A stretch of 64,000 nucleotides of DNA, from assembly GCA_026168455.1 (NCBI GenBank), contig CM047431.1, positions 10,451,703 to 10,515,702 of the forward strand, given 5' to 3'. Source of the stretch: Theocolax elegans (Eukaryota; Arthropoda; Insecta; Hymenoptera; Cerocephalidae). This document shows, piece after piece, positions 54,771 to 64,000 of the stretch (position 1 is the first letter of the stretch; the number at the start of each line of letters is the position of its first letter). The position numbers and the translations under genes were made by a program. The notes under the pieces were generated by a model that was not told the DNA's origin, did no database searches, and saw only the letters and a list, made by a program, of their open reading frames with translations.

Positions 54771-55529
54771 TGCGACGCTACTTTTCGTCGGGAAGAATTT
54801 AATTAGATTAAATTAAAGGCCGACGGAGGTTCCGTCGTAGCGACGTTAAAAATGGCTAGATATCGCCGATTTGTATTTGATTGGGCGCCTGGCGATATTT
54901 AAATTAAACAGATATAATTACACTAACAACACGACTCGGCAACCAGGCAAATCCTCACCTCGACTCCTCGTCTCAGAGGGAATCCCGACGGCTGGCCACC
55001 TCGGAACCGGCGGCTTTTAGAGTAAATGGAAATTATCAAATAACACTCACAAATTCTATCTTTAACCACAACTCATTTATTTAAAAATTCAAAATAATAT
55101 TATAAGTCCGGCTCTACTCAATAAACACGACTATCTTGTCGGACGATCGGGTAGCGAATCATCGAGACCGGCTTCTTCATCCGGCTCGCGGCGTGGCTTG
55201 ATCCCCAAAATTAAGGATTTTCCTCCCCACCCTATCGCTATCCTGCTCTATCTTACTCTACTCCTTATCTACCGGCGTTGATTAGGGTGGTTGATTGCGT
55301 GATCGATACGCGTAGTCAGCCTTGATCTTATTTCCGTCAAGGCCGATTATCCAATAGTAGTGGTTTACGTCACCAGCATCCTGTTAATTATTGGGTCGAT
55401 CACGCAACCAATCATCCCCGACACTCGGAAGGCGCGCAATACAAATAAATAATTACCATATCGGTAATCCAGTCGGTGCTGCCGCCCCGTGCCTACCGGC
55501 TATATAATTCATACTAACTATTCCCGACA
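54771..55529 (-). repeat. LTR candidate (5') of the minus-strand element
   Basis: On the minus strand it starts TGTCGGGAATAGTTAG (55529) and ends AGTAGCGTCGCA (54771), immediately upstream of the gag leader. AATAAA lies near 55080. Internal complementary words are visible, for example GCCTTGA/TCAAGGC. I see no matching 3' LTR or standard primer site, so the boundaries are provisional. Confidence 0.45.
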
Positions 55530-55739
55530 CACTCATACAACAATTAATATTTAATTTCCGCACTATTTACAACAATATACAAATTAATACAAAACGCCCC
55601 AAACTCTACCGACGGATCTACATAATTTTTATTTAAAATTAACGACGCAACGTGATTGAAATAATTAACTAAGCTAATATACGTGTGCGCACTATATACA
55701 ATAGTATACACCAACACATAGGTGTGAGCGCACCGTATA

Positions 55740-55742
<3 letters not shown>

Positions 55743-55771
<29 letters not shown>
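55743..55771. repeat. (TA)n microsatellite
   Basis: A TA run that also recurs at 57108-57137 and 58474-58490, marking the ends of the 1,366-bp duplication units. Confidence 0.95.
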
Positions 55772-55774
<3 letters not shown>

Positions 55775-58490
55775 TATTGTGCCGCGGTATACCTTTGCAC
55801 GCATACATTAGGTATACCGCGACTCCTACTCTACTCGCGCGCGCTACGCTCTCGCTGCTCGAGTGATTCCCCCCTGCCCGCGCACCTCGCTTAGTGCCGC
55901 ACGATCGTCGCCGTCGGTGCCGCGTTCCCCGGTATACGGGTGTAAGGTGGAGGAGCACCCTGGCTCTCCCGACTAGTTGTACGTAGTTCGGGCATGCGCG
56001 CACCCATGCGCCATCTCAGTCGTCGTCGTCTGCTGAGCACGTGTGACGGTTGAGGTTAGGACGCCGCCTAACCTCCCGTCTTGTTGACATCAGCAGCGGA
56101 TACGCCAGGTATCGTGAGACGACCTGGGCTCGGTCCTTGGCTCACGATACCTCTCGGCCGTGGTCTGGGTCGTAGTCCGCGTACTACCGTCTTGTATCAG
56201 TCGCGTCGTTCGTCGGCTCCGTCGCTAAAACATACCCATACCGTGGGTATCAGTGTTTATTTTAAAGTGCATCGGTGCACTTCGGTCCGCCAGCGAGGGA
56301 TTCGCTACCTGCGACGCGATCGCGAGCTATCGTAATGTAACAATTATGCATGCACATGACTTGTAAATACAAGCCATGTGCATGTACTTGTGCGTTGTAT
56401 TTTACAACGTCACATAATTAATACAATCTATCACGTCCAGACTTGTACCAATTAACATAAAAAAAATTTACAAGAAGGCAAAAGGTTAATAAACCATTCG
56501 CGTTCCTTTCGCTCTTGTTTGACTAGGACTAGCCTTACGTCTCCGTGAGTAGCGAGCGAAGTTATTTTGAGAGTAGAGATGTAGGATATAATGTGGGATA
56601 ATAAAATATTATATTTTTTTGTTCGTGTTAATTATGCATTATTTATTTAAATTTGTTAACATAATAATATAACGTTTTCTTTTAAATGAACATGTGTAAC
56701 TCAATTCTTTTAGCTTTTTAATGGACAGAAACACACATAAAATTTCACTATTTTATTAACAAATGCATAAAATTATTTAAATCAAATAATAATTTTAATT
56801 TTGATTAAATAAACATTGGTACTGGGAACACGTTAACAATTTATAGAATGAAATATACACAAGGTTATATTTTATAAACGTTAATAATTAATAATCGAAA
56901 TAAAAATTATTATAAATAAATGCAAATTAAATTAAAAATGATTGCCGTTGAAAACACGAATTATTGTCAATAAATTGCAATTCAAACCATAAAAATTGCA
57001 AATAAAATGCAATTCAAAAATAATTAATATACATTAATTGCAGTTCCAAATAATAATTATTGTAAGAGAAAACGGTTGGTTCAGTAATTGAAATAACATA
57101 AATATATATATATATATTATATATATATATATATATATTCTATTGTGCCGCGGTATACCTTTGCACGCATACATTAGGTATACCGCGACTCCTACTCTAC
57201 TCGCGCGCGCTACGCTCTCGCTGCTCGAGTGATTCCCCCCTGCCCGCGCACCTCGCTTAGTGCCGCACGATCGTCGCCGTCGGTGCCGCGTTCCCCGGTA
57301 TACGGGTGTAAGGTGGAGGAGCACCCTGGCTCTCCCGACTAGTTGTACGTAGTTCGGGCATGCGCGCACCCATGCGCCATCTCAGTCGTCGTCGTCTGCT
57401 GAGCACGTGTGACGGTTGAGGTTAGGACGCCGCCTAACCTCCCGTCTTGTTGACATCAGCAGCGGATACGCCAGGTATCGTGAGACGACCTGGGCTCGGT
57501 CCTTGGCTCACGATACCTCTCGGCCGTGGTCTGGGTCGTAGTCCGCGTACTACCGTCTTGTATCAGTCGCGTCGTTCGTCGGCTCCGTCGCTAAAACATA
57601 CCCATACCGTGGGTATCAGTGTTTATTTTAAAGTGCATCGGTGCACTTCGGTCCGCCAGCGAGGGATTCGCTACCTGCGACGCGATCGCGAGCTATCGTA
57701 ATGTAACAATTATGCATGCACATGACTTGTAAATACAAGCCATGTGCATGTACTTGTGCGTTGTATTTTACAACGTCACATAATTAATACAATCTATCAC
57801 GTCCAGACTTGTACCAATTAACATAAAAAAATTTACAAGAAGGCAAAAGGTTAATAAACCATTCGCGTTCCTTTCGCTCTTGTTTGACTAGGACTAGCCT
57901 TACGTCTCCGTGAGTAGCGAGCGAAGTTATTTTGAGAGTAGAGATGTAGGATATAATGTGGGATAATAAAATATTATATTTTTTTGTTCGTGTTAATTAT
58001 GCATTATTTATTTAAATTTGTTAACATAATAATATAACGTTTTCTTTTAAATGAACATGTGTAACTCAATTCTTTTAGCTTTTTAATGGACAGAAACACA
58101 CATAAAATTTCACTATTTTATTAACAAATGCATAAAATTATTTAAATCAAATAATAATTTTAATTTTGATTAAATAAACATTGGTACTGGGAACACGTTA
58201 ACAATTTATAGAATGAAATATACACAAGGTTATATTTTTATAAACGTTAATAATTAATAATCGAAATAAAAATTATTATAAATAAATGCAAATTAAATTA
58301 AAAATGATTGCCGTTGAAAACACGAATTATTGTCAATAAATTGCAATTCAAACCATAAAAATTGCAAATAAAATGCAATTCAAAAATAATTAATATACAT
58401 TAATTGCAGTTCCAAATAATAATTATTGTAAGAGAAAACGGTTGGTTCAGTAATTGAAATAACATAAATATATATATATATATATATATA
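55771..58490. repeat. 1,366-bp near-identical tandem duplication (includes repeat Y copies)
   Basis: 55771-57136 and 57137-58490 are direct copies with an offset of 1366 bp; I see only single-base indels and differences in the TA runs. Each unit has a GC-rich half packed with short hairpins (55784-56413) and an AT-rich half equal to repeat Y (56431-57107, 57797-58473). The ORFs in the GC-rich half occur in pairs because of the duplication and show no motif. Confidence 0.93.
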
Positions 58491-58690
58491 AGTGTGTAAA
58501 TTTTAAATATCGGGGTTTATGGCTCCCATGACAGAGTGGGAAGATATGTACTTTAGTACGAGGAAGAGAAATGTTCGGGTTATGACGCCAAGGCTCCATA
58601 ACCCGCCCACCACCAACCAGTGGTGGGAAGCAGACAGAAGATACAAATTTAACATGTCAGGCGTCATAAACTCCTATTGGGAAGTTTTTA

Positions 58691-59053
58691 TATATATGTA
58701 TATACGGTGAGGAACGAAGGTCCACCTCGAACGTGGATAGCGGTGTCAAATGGCTTGATAATGTCCTGCTAGACCTGCGGGTGTGGACGTTGGATGCGTG
58801 TGCTTTCGGAGTCCGATGATTGCCAGATGCCGAAGTCGTAGTTCCTTGACTATGGCTCGTAGATGTCAACAATGCATCTCGATCCCCGAATACAAGATCT
58901 TTCTTGATTTTGAATGCGTATATCTTTAAAGTCCGAGTAGCAAAGCCACGCCCTCGGATAAAAATCAAAAAGTTGACTAGCAGAGCTTCGCCTTATGAAG
59001 GTTTTAGACGAAAAATTAGGAGTGGCTGTGTCTGTTCTGGGTCCTCTTTATAT
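58691..59053 (-). repeat. Repeat X, copy 3, part 1
   Basis: It matches 40560-40910 (GAGGAACGAAGGTCC to GGGTCCTCTTTATAT). The match continues after the inserted element at 62206-62575. The short stretch 58491-58690 before it is unassigned. Confidence 0.88.
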
Positions 59054-59659
59054 CGTCGCCTTAGTGCAAGAAGGTTCCAATTCAAATTTTTCTTCAAAAA
59101 GGGTCCAATTCAAATTTTGTATTCAAAAAGGTTCCAATTCAAATTTTCGTTTCGAAAAGGTTCCAATTCAAATTTTTGTTTCAAAAAGGTTCCAATTGAA
59201 ATTTTCGTTTCGAAAAGGTTCCAATTCAAATGTTTATTTCAAAAAGATTCCAATTCAAATGTTTATTTCAAAAAGATTCCAATTCAAATTATTTTTCAAA
59301 AAGGTTCCAATTCAAATGTTTTTTCAAGAAGGTTCCAATTAAATTGTCAACTTTGTTTCACTAAAAATCGGGACAGCACCTTAATTTCTAAAAATTTATA
59401 GAACAGTAATTGCTTTAAAAATTTCAAAATTTATCCTGGCAATGTTTAACATTTACATTTCAATTTCAGTACTTGATAATAAAAATATATATCACAATTC
59501 TAATGCACTAGTAATTGCTCCCAATGGTACATCAGTTTCATTATTGTATATCTACTCAGTATCGATGAAAGTATTTAGCAGCTTATTAGAATTGTGTTAT
59601 ATTTTTTTATAGTATCGAACATTGAAAACATGTTAAACTGACAAACTGTCAATAAGTTT

Positions 59660-60780
59660 CTATATTCCAATATCTGTATGTCCAATAGTTAAAATTGCAG
59701 TAGATAATGTGCGTATAAAATTTGAATGCAATCAAGAAACTCATGTACCGCTAAAAGTATGTAGTAGTACATTAGAATTCTGATATATTCCTTTAGTTTG
59801 GAGTATTGAAACTGATGGTAAAAATCATATATTGTCATGATATTATAATGTTAAACTCCTAAATTATAAACTCTCCAAATATACTCAAAAGTAATTTACT
59901 ATGTAAGTATGTCCAAGAGTTACAATTGCAGTAGGTATAGTTCGTACCAAATTTTAATGTAATCAAGAAACTCATGTACCGCTAAGAGTATGTAGCAGTA
60001 CATTAGAATTCTGATATATTCCTTTAGTTTTAAGTATTGAAACTTATGGTAAAAATCATATATTGTCATGGTTTTATAATGTTGACTCCTAAATTATAAA
60101 CTCTCCAAATATATTCAAAAACATTTGTAACTTAGTATGTAAGTATGTCCAATAGTTACAATTGCAGTAGGTAATGTTCGTACCAAATTTTAATGCAATC
60201 AAGAAATTCATGTACCGCTCTGATTAAATGAGCACTTCATGCCATCAACGCTACATGACTTTTTTGATTGCATTAAAATTTTGTACGAACATTACCAACA
60301 GTAATTTTAAATATTGGACATACTAAAATACTAAATTGCAAATGTTTTTAAGTATATTTGGAGAATTTGTAATTTAGAATCTTATTCAAGAGTTTAACAT
60401 GACATTATATGATTTTTACCAACAGTTTCAATATTTGAAACCAAAAGAATATATCAGAATTCTAATGCACTGCTAGATACTCTTAGCGGTACATGAGTTT
60501 CTTGATTGCATTAAAATTTTGTACGAACATTACCTCCAGCAATTATAACTATTGGACATACTTAAATACTAAATTACAAATGCTTTAGAGTATATTTAGA
60601 GAATTTGCAATTTAGAATTTTATTAAGAGTTTAACATGATATTACCATGACAATGTATGATTTTTACCATCAGTTTCAATATTTGAAATTAAAGGAATAT
60701 ATGAAAATTCTAATGCACTGCTAGCCTCCCAGTGCTACAAGAGATTCTTGATTGAATTACAATTTTGCACAAACATTTTG
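59660..60780. repeat. Inverted array of ~245-bp units inside the inserted element
   Basis: Units containing CAATCAAGAAACTCATGTACC, ATTAGAATTCTGATATATTCC and ATTGTCATG repeat directly about two and a half times (59660-60220). They then appear in opposite orientation twice (60250-60780), with the centre near 60235. Confidence 0.8.
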
Positions 60781-60955
60781 CAAATTAAATGTAATAACTT
60801 TAATAAAAATAATGGAAGAAAAAGTTGAAAATATTAATACTGTATTATATTTTTGGCATGGTTTATTATGATTCAATATTTATATAATTAATAATAGTAT
60901 TGATTAAACATTTTGTTTGTATTAATCATAAATCGCTTAACCTATAATACAGTAT

Positions 60956-61086
60956 CTATAAAGTTACAGGCCAATACATGAAGGACACCTTAGAAAATTT
61001 CTGCACGGAAAAGTACGGAAAATCATGTATTTTCGGTACAGAAATTTTGTAAGGTGTCCTTGATGTATGATCCTATAACTTTATAG
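60956..61086. repeat. Imperfect 131-bp hairpin
   Basis: CTATAAAGTTACAGG...AAGGACACCTTAGAAAATTTC pairs with GAAATTTTGTAAGGTGTCCTT...CCTATAACTTTATAG around a short centre with AAAATCATG. Confidence 0.8.
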
Positions 61087-61800
61087 ATCGATTAATTATT
61101 CAATTATCTAGTGCCTCTGTATTTGGGATTCAAATAAAATAGCGTATTTTATTAAATAATTGTTATCCGTCGGTAACCAGTCAGATGTAGCACCCCCATA
61201 ATTTCTCAATGTATTTTTTCGATGAATTTAGTATCGCATGTATAGTGTTCGCTCTACACCGTCTTTTCTGATGTAGAGTACCTTACATCTTAGTTTTCGC
61301 CAACATCTTAAAACGCGGTGATCGGGCACTTGTTTTTCAAAGTAACGCGCATGCGTTTTAACGATGAATTTAGTCACGCGGGTACAGTGTTTGCTATGCA
61401 CTGTCTTTTACAGAGAAAAAGTCTCGCAGTGTATTAATAGTACTAGTGGAATAGTGGATAAAGCGCGCTACGCACGTCGTAGTTTTATGGATGGATATTA
61501 TGGATGGATATTCGTATTCGTATAGGCAATTGGGAATATGTATTGGTTACGAAGCCAATAAAGTTATTTTAATCGTATAGGCAGTGAAGATATATTTATT
61601 GGTATAAGTGGGCGTAAATTCGAACTATACAGTTACAGTATTAACGATTCGACGAATAATGTATTAATTGCATTTTAAATATTAGATTATATTTTCCAGT
61701 ATAATCTACATTCTTGTCTAAGACGAGAATTTTTTTTATTATTTATATTATTAACAATAATAAATTTAAATAATAAACAGAATAGTTTCATACGGAAGAA
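61087..61800. other. Interior of the inserted element, no gene
   Basis: Mixed composition. Two related words (AGTATCGCATGTATAGTGTTCGC near 61230 and AGTCACGCGGGTACAGTGTTTGC near 61372) suggest a degenerate direct repeat of about 140 bp. No ORF. Confidence 0.45.
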
Positions 61801-61818
61801 AAATTATTTTCATTTTTT

Positions 61819-61903
61819 TATATCGTCGTGATTTACGAAGACCAGCCCATCTGAATGCTTTATTAAATGTAAACGTGCTAGTCTTCTTAAATACGACGAT
61901 ATA
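61819..61903. repeat. 85-bp hairpin, precursor-miRNA-like
   Basis: TATATCGTCGTGATTTACGA with AGAC pairs with GTCTTCTTAAATACGACGATATA across a loop of about 35 nt. Size and mismatch pattern resemble a small-RNA precursor, but no expression can be inferred. Confidence 0.6.
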
Positions 61904-62205
61904 ATTCTTCAGCAAAAATTATTTTACGAAACCGCGAAAATATTTAGATAAAAATTTTCTAATAAGAAATGCCGAGAGTTATTGAAAAGGTATTAGGTAA
62001 TAAAAATTTTTAGAGATTAAGGTGCTGTCACGATTTTTAGTGAAACAAAGTTGACAATTTAATTGGAACCTTCTTGAAAAAACATTTGAATTGGACCTTT
62101 TTGAAAAATAATTTGAATTGGAATCTTTTTGAATACAAAATTTGAATTGGACCCTTTTTGAAGAAAAATTTGAATTGGAACCTTCTTGCACTAAGGCGAC
62201 GATAT

Positions 62206-62577
62206 ACCCTAAAAATCTATGCATCTGTCCTTGTCTTACGCTTTGCTTTAGATGGAAATTGCGTAAGTAGTTCTCGATTTTTCTGTGCTTGCACCCGATT
62301 GGGCCGTTAGATGTGCGTGATTAAAAATTATCGAATCCCATGCATTTTCTGTATCGCTTCATAGTTAATTCGGAGAATTTGCTGTTCCCCTTTTATAACT
62401 GCGACGTTACCCAAAAACGGCTTAATTTATAACTTCCTTCTAATGCTTCAGTTTTCTAGTCCATGTTTCCCATCGCCGGCTCTTCTCCGAGCATTGAATT
62501 TATAGTGCAGTACAAAAAAAAACTCTTGCGCAACCCTTCGTTTCGATCTTACTATCGGCGATCCCGCTTATATATGT
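62206..62577 (-). repeat. Repeat X, copy 3, part 2
   Basis: It continues the X sequence split by the 3.15-kb insertion (CCTAAAAATCTATGCATCTG to CGGCGATCCCGCTTATATA) and matches 40911-41270. It ends at a T run that is the tail of the neighbouring SINE. Confidence 0.88.
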
Positions 62578-63022
62578 TTTTTTTTTTTATGTTATTTAAC
62601 GTCGCTCTATTTATGCTGCCAGGGCTAATCAGCGACGGAGGTGAACGGTGTGTCTGTAAACAAAGCACATGCAGTTGAAACAGTGGTGCTTGTGTCCATC
62701 GGAAGATATCATCGGTCACTGTAATTAGTCTAATAATTACAGTTTCCTGTCCTCCCGATGGAACCACCGCGATCCTCTTTACATCTTCGCGTCCCTAACG
62801 TTCCCTATAGTTCAGATGCCCGTGTCTCTCATGCACTGACAAGTGCACGAAACGCACGCGCACCTGAACTGGCGTCACATTATAGTGACACGCCGAGCCA
62901 CTGAGTCGCGGTGTTCGAAAAATGCACATGAAAAAAATTTTCAGAGGTACACGTCTGGGATCGAACCCACGACCCTCGGTGTGAGAGTCGGGAGCTCTAG
63001 CCATGAGCCACCGCGGCTCTTC
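62578..63022 (-). repeat. tRNA-derived SINE, longer relative
   Basis: On the minus strand the head (63022-62950) has A-box-like GGTGGCTCATGGCTAGAGC and a B box GGTTCGATCCC. A unique middle follows, then the body and A tail shared with 13568-13700 (CAAGCACCACTG, CTGATTAGCC, GCGACGTTAAA). It is twice as long as the copy at 13.6 kb, so it may be a composite of two SINEs. Confidence 0.7.
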
Positions 63023-63099
63023 CAATAAATGTATTCAACTCAACCAACGATAAAGTTAAACCATTTTCTTTACACGCATCGATAATGTACACTTTTATT

Positions 63100-63444
63100 T
63101 CAACTGAAAAAAGTATCAAAGAGTTCTTTTGGCTCTCTCTTTCGTATTTATTATTTTTCGCATTTCTGTCAATAGTATTCCGTCTTTACTTTTATTGGAA
63201 TATATTCTCTCACCATCTACCCAATCGAATTCATGGTCATATTCGAGCTTAGTTTAATCTGCTTTTTAGTTTTTTGAAACTTTTTGTTAAGTAACTCGCG
63301 GTAGCTTTTCATCACAATAAATATCAGAATCAGAATCATCTGATGAACTGGAATCATCTGCATTTGGTATCAAATAGTTTCATCCTCTGAGGTTTCAGCC
63401 TAAGAATCAGCAAAAACAGTCTGTCTCGTACGTTTTCTTGACAT
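63100..63444 (-). pseudogene. Decayed transposase-like N-terminus, uncertain
   Basis: The minus strand starts MSRKRTRQTVFADS (ATG at 63444), then stops, with continuing acidic Ser/Asp-rich sequence (AETSEDETI; NADDSSSSDDSDSD). After another frame change comes EYDHEFDWVDGERIYSN. A basic start followed by a Ser/Asp-rich stretch is common at the N-terminus of piggyBac-like transposases, but no catalytic domain is present. Assignment is weak. Confidence 0.3.
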
Positions 63445-63619
63445 TATAAGTGGCAGCGTAATGAATAGTTCAATTAAAAACGTTTATTCCTTCCGTGAAC
63501 AGTTTTGTGTTTATTCTTCAATAAATTTCTTTTTAAGGTTTACACATAGTTTTGTCATTCGACCTGACCTATCGATGACCTGCTTCTAAATATGTATATG
63601 CAGCCGTAGAAGAAAGAGA

Positions 63620-63700
63620 GAGATTAGATTAGATTTCGATTTATTGAGATCTTGGGGTGTGACCCCATCTGACCCTATAGGACATACATAGTGGTAAAAT
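63620..63700 (-). repeat. LINE 3' tail
   Basis: On the minus strand GGTCAGATGGGGTCACACCCC is followed by AATAAA and ends in repeated TAATC units. This resembles the 3' end of insect jockey-type LINEs. The rest of the window (63701-64000) is AT-rich without features. Confidence 0.5.
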
Positions 63701-64000
63701 AAAATAAAATCGCAATAACATCTAATCGCGACATGTTGTACACGTTTAAATTATCATTAAATATTAATGAAATAAGTTCGTGTAATATAAAACCTTATTC
63801 ACCGTAAAGAAACACGCTTTCGAAGAAGTAGTTCTACAGTAAATTACAATTGTTTACCGAAAAAAATTTTTACAAAATTTGCTATTTAAATTATTTTAGT
63901 GAATAATTGTAATTTACGCTTTATCAGTAATTCCAATTACTCAGGTCGTATTGACAACTCCCCATGAAATTTATTTAGGAAGAAAATGGGCTCGAATACG

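Larger units (their letters stand above)
44579..55529 (-). mobile_element. Ty3/gypsy-type LTR element, rearranged, no env found
   Basis: The minus-strand order is LTR candidate, gag (with an internal duplication), zinc-knuckle gag end, protease, acidic linker, RT, RNase H and integrase. A 2.66-kb tandem duplication gives two linker-RT-RNase H blocks. No glycoprotein gene follows integrase. Protease and RT carry changes at catalytic aspartates. Its integrase and RNase H share words with the element at 1-2824 (SRNPI; TCQLNKL against NCQLKKL), so the two are related lineages. Confidence 0.8.
59054..62201. mobile_element. 3.15-kb inserted element with tandem-array inverted ends
   Basis: The termini CGTCGCCTTAGTGCAAGAAGG are inverted copies. 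ATAT flanks both ends (59050-59053 and 62202-62205), and the uninterrupted target is at about 40905-40920. Inside each end are tandem units of about 27-31 bp with GGTTCCAATTCAAAT: about eleven on the left (59072-59345) and about five on the right (62060-62190). A shared inner segment follows (GTCAACTTTGTTTCACTAAA). No transposase gene was found. Confidence 0.88.

Noticed and set aside
42331..55529. Pairing the LTR-like start at 42316 with the LTR candidate at 54771-55529 as one element's two LTRs
   Set aside because: Apart from the short word CCCGACGAAAA, the two sequences do not match, so they are not sister LTRs as read here.
56081..56335. 84-codon ORF identical to one at 57447-57701
   Set aside because: Identity is due to the 1,366-bp tandem duplication. 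The sequence is a GC-rich chain of hairpins with no protein motif.

Overview
The window is eukaryotic, AT-rich and almost entirely mobile-element sequence. Endogenous errantivirus-like elements, jockey-type LINEs, tRNA-derived SINEs and DNA transposons point to an arthropod, most likely an insect. I suspect a hymenopteran from the element mix, but no single-copy host gene is present to prove it. I found no conventional housekeeping gene, rRNA gene or CRISPR array. Almost every coding region is a decayed or rearranged transposon gene, so the value of the window lies in how the elements are built and nested.

Layout. (1) 1-10239, + strand: the 3' two thirds of a Ty3/gypsy-type LTR element. It holds a broken pol (RT, RNase H, integrase), a broken glycoprotein gene of the chuvirus type, a small intact Cys-rich ORF, a second, unrelated broken glycoprotein gene of the baculovirus-F/errantivirus type, an intact 220-aa Zn-cluster ORF, a polypurine tract and a 759-bp LTR. 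(2) 10305-10766: a small two-exon insect multicopy gene with an in-frame stop. (3) 10772-17708: a long inverted-repeat element made of degenerate subrepeats. It contains a SINE, a TA-flanked terminal-inverted-repeat element and a perfect 2 x 212-bp palindrome whose arms carry hammerhead-ribozyme-like cores. (4) 17.9-28.3 kb: LINE fragments (- strand), a DNA transposon with a decayed transposase-like gene, and at 25.98-26.34 kb five tandem two-tier hairpins with covarying stems.

(5) 28.4-35.6 kb: a decayed - strand Ty3 element (gag, pol pieces) beside a long chain of hairpin repeats, which is itself interrupted by a solo LTR with a clean 4-bp target duplication. (6) 35.6-42.3 kb: copies of three local repeat families (called X, Y and Z here), a 1.66-kb fold-back element, a second copy of the transposase-like gene, and a second solo LTR whose empty site is visible elsewhere in the window. 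(7) 42.3-55.5 kb: a - strand Ty3/gypsy-type element (gag, protease, RT, RNase H, integrase) with a 2.66-kb tandem duplication of its RT region and lesions at the protease and RT catalytic aspartates; only the integrase ORF is intact. (8) 55.7-64 kb: a nearly identical 1,366-bp tandem duplication, a 3.15-kb inserted element whose terminal inverted repeats are variable tandem arrays, and SINE and LINE tails.

Two themes stand out. The first is a single LTR unit that appears to carry two unrelated fusion-glycoprotein genes plus two cysteine-rich accessory ORFs. The second is the repeated use of short stem-loops whose two sides change together, both in tandem arrays and within LTR-like GC-rich blocks. 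All family assignments rest on motif reading by eye; no database search was possible.
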